DNA of 64,000 bases, taken from contig LVLI01000095.1 in assembly GCA_001687465.1 (NCBI GenBank), positions 1 to 64,000 of the forward strand, written 5' to 3'. The notes under the pieces are model-generated. The model was not told where the DNA came from, did not search any database, and saw only the letters and a list, made by a program, of their open reading frames with translations. The position numbers and the translations under genes were made by a program. The stretch is from Halocafeteria seosinensis. Lineage: Eukaryota > Sar > Bigyra > Bicosoecida. Positions 35,532 through 46,778 of this stretch are shown piece after piece. Every line of letters starts with the position of its first letter. Positions within the stretch are counted from its first letter, which is position 1.

Positions 35532-35740
35532 TTCTCTCTTTCTCTCCTTGTGTGGTGGAGAAAACGGAGAGAAAGAGCAATCTTCTTCGTCTGCGACAGG
35601 GCGATGAACCAGGAGGGTGGTAGACAGTGTACTAGACACTCGCACCATACCATACCTGCACCATACCATACCTATGCTGGAGTGCTGCCCTCATGAGCAG
35701 GAGCACTGCCTCCATCAATAGGATTGGTGGTACCGCCAGT
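35450..35740 (-). pseudogene. decayed duplicate of the SPT5 3' end
   Basis: This stretch is a diverged copy of about 36280-36520, the end of SPT5 and its 3' flank. Shared stretches include gtgtggtgga-gaaaacgg against gtgtggtaga-aacacgg, and caatcttcttcgtctgc against taatcttcttcatctgc (stop and last codons). Next are ggcgatgaaccagg against gggctatgaaccgg, and the TPAYG-repeat codons (tatgctggagtgctgccctcatgagcagg). Substitutions and indels are scattered and no gene is left. The flanking TCTGTCTCTGTG of the parent corresponds to the long CT microsatellite in the copy. Confidence 0.7.
35489..35547. repeat. CT microsatellite
   Basis: About 60 bases of almost pure TC dinucleotides, turning into TTTCTC units at the right end. 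It lies within the decayed SPT5 duplicate. It creates long Arg-Glu or Ser-Leu repeats in the overlapping frames, which are not genes. Confidence 0.95.
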
Positions 35741-36373
35741 CTGCATGGTTCTCCAGCCCTAATGACGACGAGCTCCGTGGGAATGCTCAGGAAACTCCGT
35801 TGCATGGACATTCAAGTGGTCACAGATCGCTTTGAGCACCCGAGGTCCTTGGCAGCCGGAACAGGATGTAGATACCGCGCACGAGTGGTCCGGAGGATCA
35901 AGCGGGGACTGATCATCATAATCACTGATGGGAACTCCAATCCTATTGAATTTTCCCAGGTTCCGTGTTTCGGGGCCACGATGAATTCCCCGATTTCGGG
36001 AAACATTCACGCCTTACAGTCTAGCGTAGCATGTAGACTAGATTGCTTCTGGTAGGAACAATACTACCAAATGATACAAATCCAGATGTCAGAAAGTTCC
36101 TGATCGCCGCAACTTGACGCAAGGCTTTCCGAAGCGCAAGGACAGAGCGGCGAATTTCCCGAAAACTGCGAAAGAGATGCTCAATGCTTCAAAAGCCAAT
36201 GTTTATCGACTTCACGACTGCTGGCCCGTTTTGCAAGTAGAAAAGGAATGCGTGTATGTATGCCCCAAACCAATGGTAATGGACTTTATACCGATGCTGG
36301 GGGCAGTGTATATTGTTTGTGTCATGAGACGCTGTTTGTCTGTCTCTGTGTGGTAGAAACACGGAAAGGAAGG
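35741..36373. other. intergenic region
   Basis: Between the decayed duplicate and the SPT5 stop. Overlapping open frames of 60-120 codons on both strands at 35759-36055 have no recognised domain. The right-hand 90 bp is the 3' flank of SPT5. Confidence 0.4.
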
Positions 36374-39300
36374 TTAATCTTCTTCATCTGCAGGGCTATG
36401 AACCGGGGTGCCAGCTCCTTCAGGTACACCATACGCTGGAGTGCTACCCCCATAAGCAGGAGTGCTGCCCCCATAAGCAGGAGTGCTGCCTCCATACGCA
36501 GGAGTGGCAGCACCATAAGCTACTGCAGGTGTAGCACCGCCGTTGTAAGCCCCCTCAGGGTTGTGCATTGGTGTTGCGCCTGGATGGGCTGGTGTGCCCG
36601 CACCATATGGGTTTGCTGGAGTTCGATTATACATACCAGCCGGTGTGCGTGCAGGAGCGCCACGACTCGACATACCAGATAATCCTTCATTAGACCATCC
36701 GTCTTTGCTTCCACTACGGTCTCCGATTTTAACCAAATCCTTTTTGTTTACTTTCACTTTTTTCTGCCCCGAATGCAGCTCTACCGTACACTGCTCACCT
36801 GCCATCATCTTTACCATTCCAATTTTACCTCTATTGGGACCTTTCCTGATTTGGACACTCCAACCTCGGTATTCGTCTTCAACGCCTTGACGACGGTTCC
36901 CTGCCCCTTGTGATGTTGGTCCGCCAGACTGCTTACCGCGAGCATAAGTAGCATGGGACGGAAAGGAACTATTCTGATCGTAAGCTCCATTTCGTCCTTG
37001 GACCCCAGACAACAATGTGTTGCTGGCACGTACGGCAAGCATGCCCGCATTTTCAGAGCGCTTATGTGTATGCACGAAGACGAAGCTTCGCGCAACATGT
37101 TTGACAGTCCCATCCAGCCCACGATGATCACCGCTAACAACCTTGACACTATCCCCAACTTTGACCGGTCGATCTTGATTGTCCATCGCCTCGTCTTGCT
37201 GACTTTGTTTGTTCAATTTCCCGCGGATCTGTTGTAGCGTGACATTCTTTGTCTTCCCATGAACAGTTAGCAGAGTCAGTTCACTTTGATGAATCCCAAC
37301 TATTACTCCAGATTGCTTTTGTCCACCCATTGGAGGCAGTTCCACCAAGTCATATAGTTGATACCCGGCGATAGATGAGGCAGCAGTTGCAACTTCAGGG
37401 GTACTTTGCAAGTCATTGACGAACACATTGACTAAGCCGTTTGTCGTATCCAAATAAACAGTTGCAGTTGGAGATTTCCCTTCCTCCCCAGGTCTTACGA
37501 CAGTTACGTGGCCTGTATTGCCAGCGTGGGCTCCGCCGACAATTTTGACGTGTTCTCCCTTCTCAAAACTCTTTGTCGCTTCGTCCAACGGAACTTCAAG
37601 CTTCTGGCCAATCCCTAGTTCTCTTGCCATATCAGGCGAAACCTGCATAATGAATGTATTCTCCGCCGGTTTAAGGTGAACGACGCGCCCCTCGATCCCT
37701 CGTAGATCACCTTTAGTAATAACGACGACATCTTCGGGGACAAGTTTAGAAGCATTGCCATGGCTTCGCCGCAACGCTTCACCGTAGCTTTTACGGATCG
37801 CAGTTAGATCTTCATACTCATCGTCCTCAGAATTAGCAGCATTCAATTGAGTATTAAACTTTGCCAGTTCGTCAGCATTAGGCGGCGATCCATTGGGATC
37901 GATCCAGCTTCGGGGAACCTCTCTGTACAAGAAACCGTTCCGATAGAACCCTTTCTCCCAGTACTCGTACCGCATGTTCATGGGGCCTCGTCGAGTTTCT
38001 ATTTGGGCAGTGTTATTACTCGCGGTCATTATTTCATCACGGTTAAAGAATCGCTGCGGAGGTCGAGTCGATTTCGTACGCGCTTCGCGTTGCTCCTTGG
38101 AAAGACTAAGTTTTCCTATGTCAATTCGTGGTATAAGCTGTACTACCACTTTCCCTCCACCCCCAAGAACATCCACTACTCGCGCAGCATCGTCCTTGAA
38201 ATAGTTAGGCCTGTTCATTCGGACCCATTGGTTTTTCTTTATGGGCTGCTTCTTCCTCTCTACATTCAACACCGACGTCATTTCTTCAATAGGAATGCGT
38301 TGAATTGAGTTAGGCCGGAAGCCATAAATATTCTGGATACCATGAATCGCTTCTTGAACTTGTTGTTCACGATAGGCCTCCACAAAAAGTGTCCTGGATT
38401 GTTGTAACCTCAGATGAATCGTGTCATGATAGGTAGGGGTGTGATTGCGGTTGCGACTTACCCTTTGGCCGGACAGACCACGGAGAAGATGCCCAAAGGC
38501 GTTCCTGCTGTGGCTTTTGCAATGAATTTGTTCATCAAGGCAGAAAGTATGGTTGTTTCCTTTCCATCCTTGCATTTTACCATCCATAGTTTTGGATCTT
38601 CAACTCCTGGCACAACTGAGCTATAGTCCATGAGCCCAGCTCCTTCGTAACCTTCCATCTCTGGTTCTCGATATCGAACTTCCCTGTGAAAAGCAGTCAG
38701 GAACCATATGAACAATACCTGCCGCGCATAAATCCGATAAAATTCACTCTCAACACGTACTTGGCACGTTGTGAGAAGTAGCCGGCAATGTCTTTCGCCT
38801 CTTTGGTTTCAAGTGCAGATTTTTTGCGCTCGTCATATTCTCGTCGGATCTGTATTCACAAAAGTATAGTGTGCAGCCCATTCAAGTTCTGGTCCCATGT
38901 ATACAATGGGAGGAATGCACTTACTCGCTCATATGCTTGTCTATCGCGGTCTACGCCTTCTTTGTCCACCGCCGGCAAGTCCTTTCCATAGTCTTCTTCG
39001 TTCTCTTCTTCATCCTCGGAAGCTTCTCCTTCGACGTATCGCTGCAAATGCTTGGAATGCTTGCTCTTTTTGTGCCTCTTACTCTTTGAGGAGGCTGATT
39101 TTCCTCGCCCCCGTGGTCGCTTGCTTCCCACGTCTTGTTCATCCTCTTCTTCCTCCTCCTCCTCCTCCTCCTCGTCGTCGTCTTCATCTTCGTCGTCATC
39201 ATCATCCTCATCTTCATCTTCGTCGTCATCCTCTTCTTCTTCATCATCATCTTCGTCATCATCATCGTCGTCATCGTCCTCTGGGGCATCCTTTGATGAG

Positions 39301-39410
39301 GAAGAAGCAGCTTTTTTCCTCCTCGAGGGCATCACAGGAGCATCGTCGTCTTCCTCCTCATTCTCATTACCCACGGGCACACCATAGTTTTGATCCACTT
39401 CTTCGTTCAT
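36374..39410 (-). CDS. SPT5: transcription elongation factor SPT5
   Basis: Four exons (39410-38925, 38849-38761, 38683-38462, 38393-36374) give 938 residues. The N-terminal 110 residues are extremely rich in Asp and Glu, then comes a basic stretch. The NGN domain covers about 190-290 (PKLWMVKCKDGKE, IFSVVCPAKGTLFVEAYRE), where SPT4 binds. Five KOW modules follow, for example PEDVVVITKGDLRGIEGRVV, GEHVKIVGGAHAGNTGHVTV and GDSVKVVSGDHRGLDGTVKH. The C-terminal region has four TPAYG-type repeats, the CTR that elongation kinases phosphorylate. SPT4-SPT5 clamps RNA polymerase II on DNA and controls pausing and processing. The ATG at 39410 follows an in-frame run without ATG. The acidic region gives long polySer frames on the other strand. 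Confidence 0.95.
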
Positions 39411-39704
39411 TTTTCTTTGAATGAAAAGTCGGAAATTGGCTGAAAAAGAGCTCAATACACCACCAATCCGGCGTCAGAAAGACATTTGCCTCTCGTTTTC
39501 TATCTGGGAGGAAAGATTGTTCGGTTTGTAAAGGAGCCTAGGCTGCCTCGCGGCGAAGCTGCTCAAAGAAGCAGGTTTAAGTGTCATACCCGTAGGTATC
39601 TGGACGCATACGTTTCTAGTACATGGCAATTCCATCACTAATTATGCAAACAAAAACCACAAGATAAAAAAAATAAAAATACGATTCTATGCTGGGGTGT
39701 GTAC

Positions 39705-41305
39705 TTAGTTTCGATCGGTAGCTTTCGAGTCCAATGTACTGAGAACGATGGCGAAAGCTTGGAGTGGGGTTAATGGATATCGGAAGTCTAGGGTAAACTT
39801 ATCTCGATCCAACCTACCAAACTGGAGAGCAATGATATGATCATTTCGACGGGATAACCGGAAATTCTTTACACTCCCTCTGCTCCTACGGTCTTCAAAG
39901 TGAAGTACATATGCGCCTAGATTGTCGTCCCAAACAGGAACTTCGTTCCGTAGTATATCAAAGGATGAGCTACCCTCCGTTTCCAGTTTGGACATGATAC
40001 TTTCGCTCTCCGAGCGTGGGCGAATTACGCTTGGCACACCGGCCTTACTAACTTTGGGAAGGACAACATCGCGGATGACCGCTTGTCTAACATGTTTCCC
40101 GACGTTATAGCGAACAACACCCAACTCTTTTCGCAGACAGGAAAAAGATACCGTGTCTTCCGGACTAATCCCTTCATTGTACACTGTGTAGTGGAACCCT
40201 CCCTGCACGAAACCACGCACGGGAAATAGCAACCGGAGGGAATTTCGTGTAACTTCCGGGTCAACTCACCCAATCACCTCGGACTTTTCCGACATTCAGC
40301 GGGTTTCCTCGTTCTGTAGGTGTCGTATCTAGAGTGATCAAGTAATTTGAAGTCTTACTCGCAACTCGTTTCTGCATCCAGTAAAATTGAAATTCCAAGC
40401 AGTTGCAACTCTCAATGGTAAATTCCCGGTCATGACCACACCATGAGCTACGCACCCGAGTGCACATTAGATATTGTCCGTCTTTCTCAAGATACAAATA
40501 GTATGTCGGAGCTCCAAAAAAATGGCGTTTTCGTGTCATTACACACTGCAAGAAAAGGACCATCCCCTAAAATATACTAACAACACAAAGGGAAGCACAC
40601 CGCACGTACCCGTGTGAGTTCGCGTTCTCCCACCGGCTGATTTACAAACGATTTCAAGGACTCCACTGTCTCTTTATTGTGCCTTGCTCTTTGAATGTTA
40701 CTAGACGGTGAACTTGCACTTTCTGGACTCTGGTGAGCGATTTTCACTGCTCGGTCAAACTCATCGGCACTATCCGAGGCAGTCAATGGTGGCGTCGATG
40801 CTGAGCTTGTCGGAGAACTACCAGCAGTAGGAGACTGTTGCACTCGTACTTTCACTGGACGATGACTCTGCTGTATACTTGCCTCTTCCCTCTCGCCGTT
40901 GCTACTCGCCTGGTCCTCCATTGCTTCCTCAAACACGCTCGCAACCAGATCGTCCTCGTCAGAACCATCTTCTTCCATTTGTACTGTTTGCACGGCTAGC
41001 TTCCGATTCGTTCGCTGTTGCTTATGATACTCCTCGACGTTGCTCTTTGCACGACTCATTTGGTTCGTCTTTAGCTCGCTTGCCTTTGTAGCTGCTATGT
41101 AAAGAGACGGCTCAGAACTGGTCGCAAGTCCATGGCTGCGACGGACTGCAGTGAGGGCATTGCCCGATTCCCCTCTGTATATCCTCGAAGAATACCTTGC
41201 TGTTGCATCCACGTCTCTTTCCCCATCGTCCGAATCGGAACCGAGCTGATCCTCCTCTAGCTCTGCAACCATGGAATCCACAACGTCCCACTCGAGGTGA
41301 TCCAT
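39705..41305 (-). CDS. tubby-like protein A
   Basis: Four exons (41305-40610, 40545-40456, 40371-40270, 40202-39705) give 461 residues. The N-terminal 230 residues are acidic, Ser-rich and disordered-looking. The C-terminal tubby barrel is clear: PTYYLYLEKDGQYLMC, SNYLITLD, the GFHYTVYNEGISPEDT turn, and the closing LHFEDRRSRGSVKNFRLSRR, IIALQFGRLDRDKFTLDFRY and the buried helix PLQAFAIVLSTLD. Tubby domains bind PI(4,5)P2 and in animals serve ciliary receptor trafficking. The start at 41305 is preferred because its first residues (MDHLEWDVVDSMVAELEE) match paralogue B (MQPDNDVVKSMMAELEE). It ends 294 bp upstream of the SPT5 start on the same strand. Confidence 0.9.
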
Positions 41306-41714
41306 GCTGCTGTTTGCTGGAACTTTGTTTGCCACCAGCGGGGAGGAAATATGTTCTTCAGGCGTCCCCTCTATCTCCCCAATCAACTGCAGATGATAAA
41401 ATTAAGGCCACAACCTGATTGCCAGAAGCAGGAGGAGGAATTTTGAATACAATCCCACCGTGGGCGACTTAACTAACACTTCTCATTGAAGTTCTCAAAT
41501 CTGTAAGCAACCCTCAACATGCTTCAAGGCCACGTGGCATGGCCCATGTGAGGGCACTATGATGCGGCCCTTGGGGGAAATTTCAAATAGGGTAAGCACC
41601 GCGGACCCACACAAGACCAAGATAGCCCCTGCCCTGAGCATGATGATGGAGTGGTGCGCGGCGTATAAAGTGTACACTTTGTTCTCTCTGGCGGCTACAG
41701 ACGGCTCCGGTAGC
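41306..41714. other. upstream region of tubby A grading into repeat B
   Basis: The frame of tubby A stays open upstream to an acceptor-like TCTGCAG, but no ATG exon was found. Further right, a TATA-like TATAAA lies at 41664-41669 next to a dispersed repeat. It could be the promoter of an LTR. Confidence 0.35.
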
Positions 41715-42064
41715 GCGAACAACAGGAACAGCGGGCCCGTCGCTGCTTAACACGGGCGCTTACCGCTCCTCGTTAAGAGGATGTGGTCAACTTCCCGGCC
41801 GGTGGGCTATCTGTCACATTTGTGTGTGTCGAACAACGGGATACTGCAGACTTTGCTTTTGTTGTATTCATGTTCGCGACGGGCATCTCACGTCATTCAT
41901 TGTTCAGCCTTGTAAGTTAGAGAACTACCTTCAAACGCCCAGAACGTCTGTGGGTTCCACTATAAGCACGCACCTGTGTCTCTGTTCTTGCTCAACGCAA
42001 CGCCCTTGGTGTGCTCCGACAGAGCTGTCAAACGTACGCTCCAAATAAACTGTCAAACGGCTCC

Positions 42065-42700
42065 ACGATGGAATGCAAGGTTTGCAGAGCTGCTCAGATA
42101 CCGGATGAACGTCAGTAGGAATGCCAGCAATGCGCCGCCCGCAAGTTGGCGAAGATTCGCTTGGTACCCGTCAACAGTGCGGTGCCGGAGGGGAAGTTCC
42201 CAGTGTTGATCAGGGCAGTTGTCAGCAATATCTTTTGGGGGCTGTTGCAAATATATCAGATTTCGAGTGCTATACTTATCGTGAAGGGAAAGTGCCAAGT
42301 GCCAATCGGGACAAATGCGTTACAGCGGAATCGTCCGGGACACCCACGTCTTCATCTACTCCTGCTCCAAGCCAAAGCACCACGGCAAGCGCTTTTGTAT
42401 CCTCCACAGCGTCATCTACTCCTCCTGCTTGTCCAAATCAAAGCGCCACCGCAAGCACTTCCGTATCCTCCCTAGCGTCATCTACTCCTCCTGTTTCTCC
42501 AAGTCAAAGCGCCACGACCAGCACTCCCGTATCCTCCACACCGTCATCCGCTCCGCCTGCTTCTCCAATTTATAGCCACGATCCCACGACAAGTGCTTCC
42601 ATCTACACCGTCTCCTTCCCCAAATTACACGAGGGAACCACCTTCGCGTACTGTCGTCCGTTACTGATGGCTGTACATGTATGGAGAAATGTGCATTAGA
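42065..42700 (+). pseudogene. broken Cys-rich, S/T/P-rich surface protein gene
   Basis: The plus strand shows TNFR/GCC2-like pieces: MECKVCRAAQIPDERQ, an in-frame TAG, ECQQCAARKLAK, and in another frame CGAGGEVPSVDQGSC, CYTYREGKVPSANRDKC. Two positions where the module needs Cys read Tyr (CQQY, CYTY), as would follow from single G-to-A changes. After these come about 100 residues of Ser/Thr/Pro/Ala made from a 66-bp tandem repeat. The layout is the same as in the intact gene at 13192-14526, but the N-terminal domain is missing and frames are broken. A functional, spliced version is possible but not supported. Confidence 0.55.
42343..42605 (+). repeat. 66-bp tandem repeat, about four units
   Basis: Units start at about 42343, 42409, 42475 and 42541 with gcgtcatctactcctcctg-type openings. 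Each encodes 22 residues of Ser/Thr/Pro (STPPxxPxQSATxSTxVSS). The last unit has drifted most. Confidence 0.8.
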
Positions 42701-42852
42701 GTCTCACAGCGCAAGTTGTATATCGGCCGGTACGAAACAAAAGGCGGGAATACATGCGACGTACTACTGTATGAAGTGGCCTGTATAGTAAGGGATTTCT
42801 AGGACGACAGGCCTGGTATTGTAGGCTTCCGGTAGGAGCAATACCAATACAC

Positions 42853-43260
42853 ACACGGCAGCAGGGTCGGAGGTTCGGAATTTTCAAACTTCACAGCATG
42901 TTTTGTCGCTGAAATGCGTAGTGCTGTTCAATCAACGGGGAAAGATCATCCTTGTAAAAGTTTAAATAAATGAATATAGCAGATCCATTGAGACGGCGAT
43001 GCCGTATGGTATCACGTTGTCGATATATCTAGTAGCCACTCTTGTGCCCCAGTTGTCTAAGTCTTGCAAGGAGTTGAGAAGTCACTTCTTCCCTTACGCG
43101 GAAATTTGTTATACTAGAAAAACCAGCACGGAGCGTAGTTGATTCATAGGGACTAGCCCCTATACACGCCAGGGTATGACGTTTTACCAAATAGGTTGTG
43201 CCTTCAAGGTGGTGGATTGATGGCTTAGTGGACACCGCAAGTCATTGCGACGAAAGTAGT
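42853..43260. other. intergenic region
   Basis: Between repeat copy B and the glycosyltransferase-like gene. Nothing recognisable was seen. Confidence 0.4.
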
Positions 43261-45806
43261 ATGACAATTACTAGAGGGGTCTTACTAAGCATTTTATTTG
43301 TCGGTTGCTTTGGAGTCTACTGGTTCACAGGAAAAGCAGATAATGCCGTATCTTCAGAAGACTTAGAACGTGGACGTTCCCAACACAGGTCTCCCAGAGC
43401 CTCTCCGGAGTCCACTCAAAATCCTAAAAAATGTGGTTCCACCTCTGTTCCCTTATCATCACCTTCACTAATTGGCGATATTATAGTAGCTTTAGGTGAT
43501 GTCAGAGATTCTGTGCTGGTTCATGACCTTATGCCCCGGGGGCAACCAGAGACCAGGGAGCGCGTTGTAAGTAGCCTTATCGGAAGGAAGGCTATGCATT
43601 TGCTGTTGCTTAGAAGTGCATCTTCGTTCTCTATTGAAGACCCAAAGAACGAGAGTATCCGTGTCATACCAGAATCTGTTATTCGTATTCGGGAAAGGCT
43701 CACTGGGGAGCATACACGCATAGTACGTTCTCCGAGAGTGGGGGCAAGTTTGGAATACTTAGAACGCCATGGGTACAATATTAGTTTAGGATCTCAGAAA
43801 GGAGCCGTACTTGGGCTTGCTCAGGGGGCTCTCATCAGGCCATTGAAACGGCAGAAACGACATCGTTCGACAATGCGCTGTTTGTGGCCCAGCAAGTTGC
43901 CGCTGATACATCGCTTTTGCTTGTAAATGACATTGCAAGCATCGTTCAAAAAGGTGGACTCTTGCAGGAAGTGATACATGCAACCATGGAACGTACAATG
44001 CATGAGCTCTTACTGATGTTTCCACGGCCATGCTCGTCACTGTTGGTAGAGAGGGCAGCCAAAGCGCTGACAGTACACAAGATAGCGGGATGGAGATGGC
44101 ACACGGTAGGAAATGTATATACGGACTCATCAGGGGTACTTATGTTTACAAAAGAACCTTGGAGGTATGCATTTGGTATTAACAGTGGTAACTTTGTTAA
44201 GTTTCAGAATCCTGTCGGGCTTCCTGAAGGCGTCAATACTAATTCTACGTTTTTTCTTACGCATACTAGGGAGCGCCTCCCCGAATGCATTGCCATTCAC
44301 CGAAAATGTGCATCAAGGATTCTTGAATGTCCATTCCAGCGAATGGAATTTCCAACTTCGGGGGAACCGCGACTTTCTCTGGGTATAGCGCCTAGCCTAA
44401 CTCATCATTTGCTGTCTCAGACGCGAGGAAACAACCATGGCATACTTGGCGACACGAAATACTCCCCTATAGTTGATATTGTCAGAAACTATCGTGCGTT
44501 GGGAAAATGGTTAGATCCAGACTTTAATTCAAGATGGAAAATGGCAAATCCTTCATGGCTGAACAGCACAGCATGGGGCACTGTACTATCAGCGGTTTAT
44601 TCACGAAATAGCACCATCATCGGCCCGGTAGGCAGGGTTCAGCTTATCCAAAACACTCCAGACTTCGTCTTCAATGGATATTTTACTGGGTTTAGTGTCT
44701 TGTCCATATTTGGGGTACTTCCTATAGCGATGTTTTTCCAGTTCACGAACCCTGTGATGGATTTGCTTCTGCAATACGGAATACCTTCCGTTTGGGAAAC
44801 TGCAGGTACTTCACCTTTAGCACAGTCGAACCCTGTTAGTGCTTATTTCTTCACACATGCCAGAAATTTCAAGGGACACGAAGCAGGCCGTTTTCACCCC
44901 TACATAGCCTGGAACGTCGAATACAACGCCGCCTACATGGGTGCGCCGCATACACGGGAGTATTTCGCAAATGCTACCCTTATACTAGAGTACAGCAAAG
45001 CAAATTTTTTCAGGTACTACGAAGCCAGAGATACTCTTCCGCTGTACTTCCCGATGTGCTACTACAGCAGAACCATGAGGCCCTTCCTGCCGCCAATGGT
45101 GCAAGACATCCAAAGTGCACCCACACTTAGCCAATCTAAGGGCAGTGTTCTTTGCGCCCAGATTTTCGGCTGCTCTAAAACGAAACATTGCAGAAGACGA
45201 AAGCAAATTTTGGACAACATCAGAAACATTCTGAAGCATGGGCATAGGAAGGATCCGGCCAGCACCAAGGGTTTGAGACCGAAGGAAGCAGACATGTTAA
45301 GGGAAACAAGACGTATTCTCGCTGACTCTCCACGACTACGGGTAGCCGTTGGCCAGCGAACTTACGGCATCAAATTGCGTGAATACATGAGAGAAGCACC
45401 GTTTGTACTGAACATCCATTCGACCCTTCCCCCCGGTGGCGCATCTTTAGAGATTTCACGGTTGACCCAAGCGATATCTCTCGGTGTCGCAGAAGTTATC
45501 TCCGAAAGAGGCACGGAATACGATCGAACAATCGAAGACCAGATTTCCGGCCCCGGCATGACTTTCCTAGACACTAAAGGCAGAACTGAGTTTGAAATAG
45601 CTGTGCAATTTGCTCACCACATTGCAACTAATTGCGATGTCGGTTCCAGACTCGAGTCACTTGAGCGTGCGCGCTCTGTGGCTCATAGGATCCAGAACAC
45701 TTCCTTGGCATGCGAACACAATCGGAACGTGATATCCTCTGTCAATAGGTTGGTTAAGTTCCTTCCTGCATGGTATTACTGGCTTCAAGACACAGAGGGA
45801 CATTGA
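43261..45806 (+). CDS. type II membrane protein with glycosyltransferase-like C-terminal region
   Basis: Two exons, 43261-43722 and 43839-45806, give 809 residues. The 116-nt intron is longer than usual, and its acceptor (CTCATCAG) was picked because it restores phase; without it the frame breaks near 43920. Residues 5-23 are a signal anchor (GVLLSILFVGCFGVYWF), followed by a Ser/Arg-rich stem. The last 150 residues recall GT-B glycosyltransferase C-terminal halves: PFVLNIHS, then SLEISRLTQAISLGVAEVISE, then a GMTFLDT strand. These are the usual places for the nucleotide-sugar Glu. The 400 residues before it, rich in aromatic residues and with several N-x-S/T sites, match no family I know. 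A Golgi glycosyltransferase is an inference. Confidence 0.6.
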
Positions 45807-46778
45807 CAAGAAGGTATCACATGACAAATGACCCGTAGTTCTTTAGAGCTATCAGTATATAGCGTTTCGATCCCTGACTACTGGCAATTCTATTGGTTTA
45901 TAGTATTACTTTAAAATTTATACCCAAAAGTGGAAGCGCACGGGACTCGGCTGAAGTTTCAAACAGCGTAGAAGATACCGAAAGAATGCTGCTTCATTAC
46001 TTGAGGACCCTCCACATTAGTTTTCAGCAATGGCAGAGCGCATTGTTAACCAAAACACATAAAGAGAATATGAAAAGTGCATCCAGTATGAATGCTGCAT
46101 GTGAATAGATATAAGCCCTTGCTTGAAATCTACCTTAGGGGAACATACACTGCTCGCCTCAGCCACAATTGTGCCTGAAGGATCGAGTCTCTGCCAGTAA
46201 CTCAGTGAGAAGGAATCATTAACCCAATAGGTTGCATAGATTCGACGTTAAGACGGTGTACTTGCTGTGTATATTGGTCAGCCATACGGCGTTGTTGCAC
46301 AGCCACCGCTGCATTCCCGGAACGCTTATCGAAGGCTTCATTCAGCTGGAACGTCTATCCCATTATGACAGACAGGATACACGAGTGTCTTCTAACGCTA
46401 ATGTTCCGATGTATAGCATATCAGAAAGCAATACACAGTGTGACGAGGAATTCCAGACTTCCGACGGATTCTCCGTACGCGGCGGGGTCCCGCGGGGAGT
46501 GTTGGTCCAGTGTTCTCAGCCGCTGGAATTGGCGCGCCGTTGGGCAATGTCCTTCCCTGGACAAGTCTCACATTCAGCAGGATTGGGAAAACAGCTACCG
46601 TTTGCTTCTGTTTCTCCCCCACTCAAGGCATACGAGAGTCTATCGTGGGGTGCAGTGACTAATTTGTGCACTTTGTAAAGCAAGTCAAGTCCGGGTCTGA
46701 GGAAGTTGCAGTGCCCTCTCATACTATTGCTTGCGCCACCAGCGCATACATTGGTCCCCATCAATCGAAACGAGGACC
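45807..46778. other. intergenic region
   Basis: A plus-strand frame at 46232-46678 has a leader-like hydrophobic start but opens with TTG and has no ATG there. On minus, 46875-46516 contains a few Cys in a CxxCPG setting. Neither is convincing as a gene. Confidence 0.4.

Larger units (their letters stand above)
41715..42852 (-). repeat. dispersed repeat, copy B (inverted relative to copy A)
   Basis: About 41720-41828 matches the reverse complement of 15565-15675 (gtgacagatagcccaccggc and cgcccgtgttaagcagcgac are shared). At 42829-42851 lies the exact reverse complement of the 23-base block at 14968. The two blocks keep the same order on the minus strand as in copy A on plus. Between them this copy holds the decayed Cys-rich and S/T/P-rich sequence. 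Confidence 0.65.

Noticed and set aside
35489-35547. CRISPR-like or other structured array
   Set aside because: A simple dinucleotide microsatellite in a eukaryotic genome; no spacers.
35385-35696. Open frames made of Arg-Glu or Ser-Leu repeats
   Set aside because: They result from the CT microsatellite and have no other coding features.
39052-39424. Plus-strand polySer and basic open frames
   Set aside because: They are the opposite strand of the Asp/Glu-rich N terminus of SPT5.
43723-43838. Frameshift pseudogene at the glycosyltransferase-like gene
   Set aside because: A GTACGT donor and a CATCAG acceptor join the two frames in phase, so an intron explains the break better; cDNA would decide.
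46232-46678. Secreted protein with a leader-like start
   Set aside because: The frame opens with TTG and no ATG precedes the hydrophobic stretch; no acceptor or upstream exon was convincing, and no domain is recognisable.
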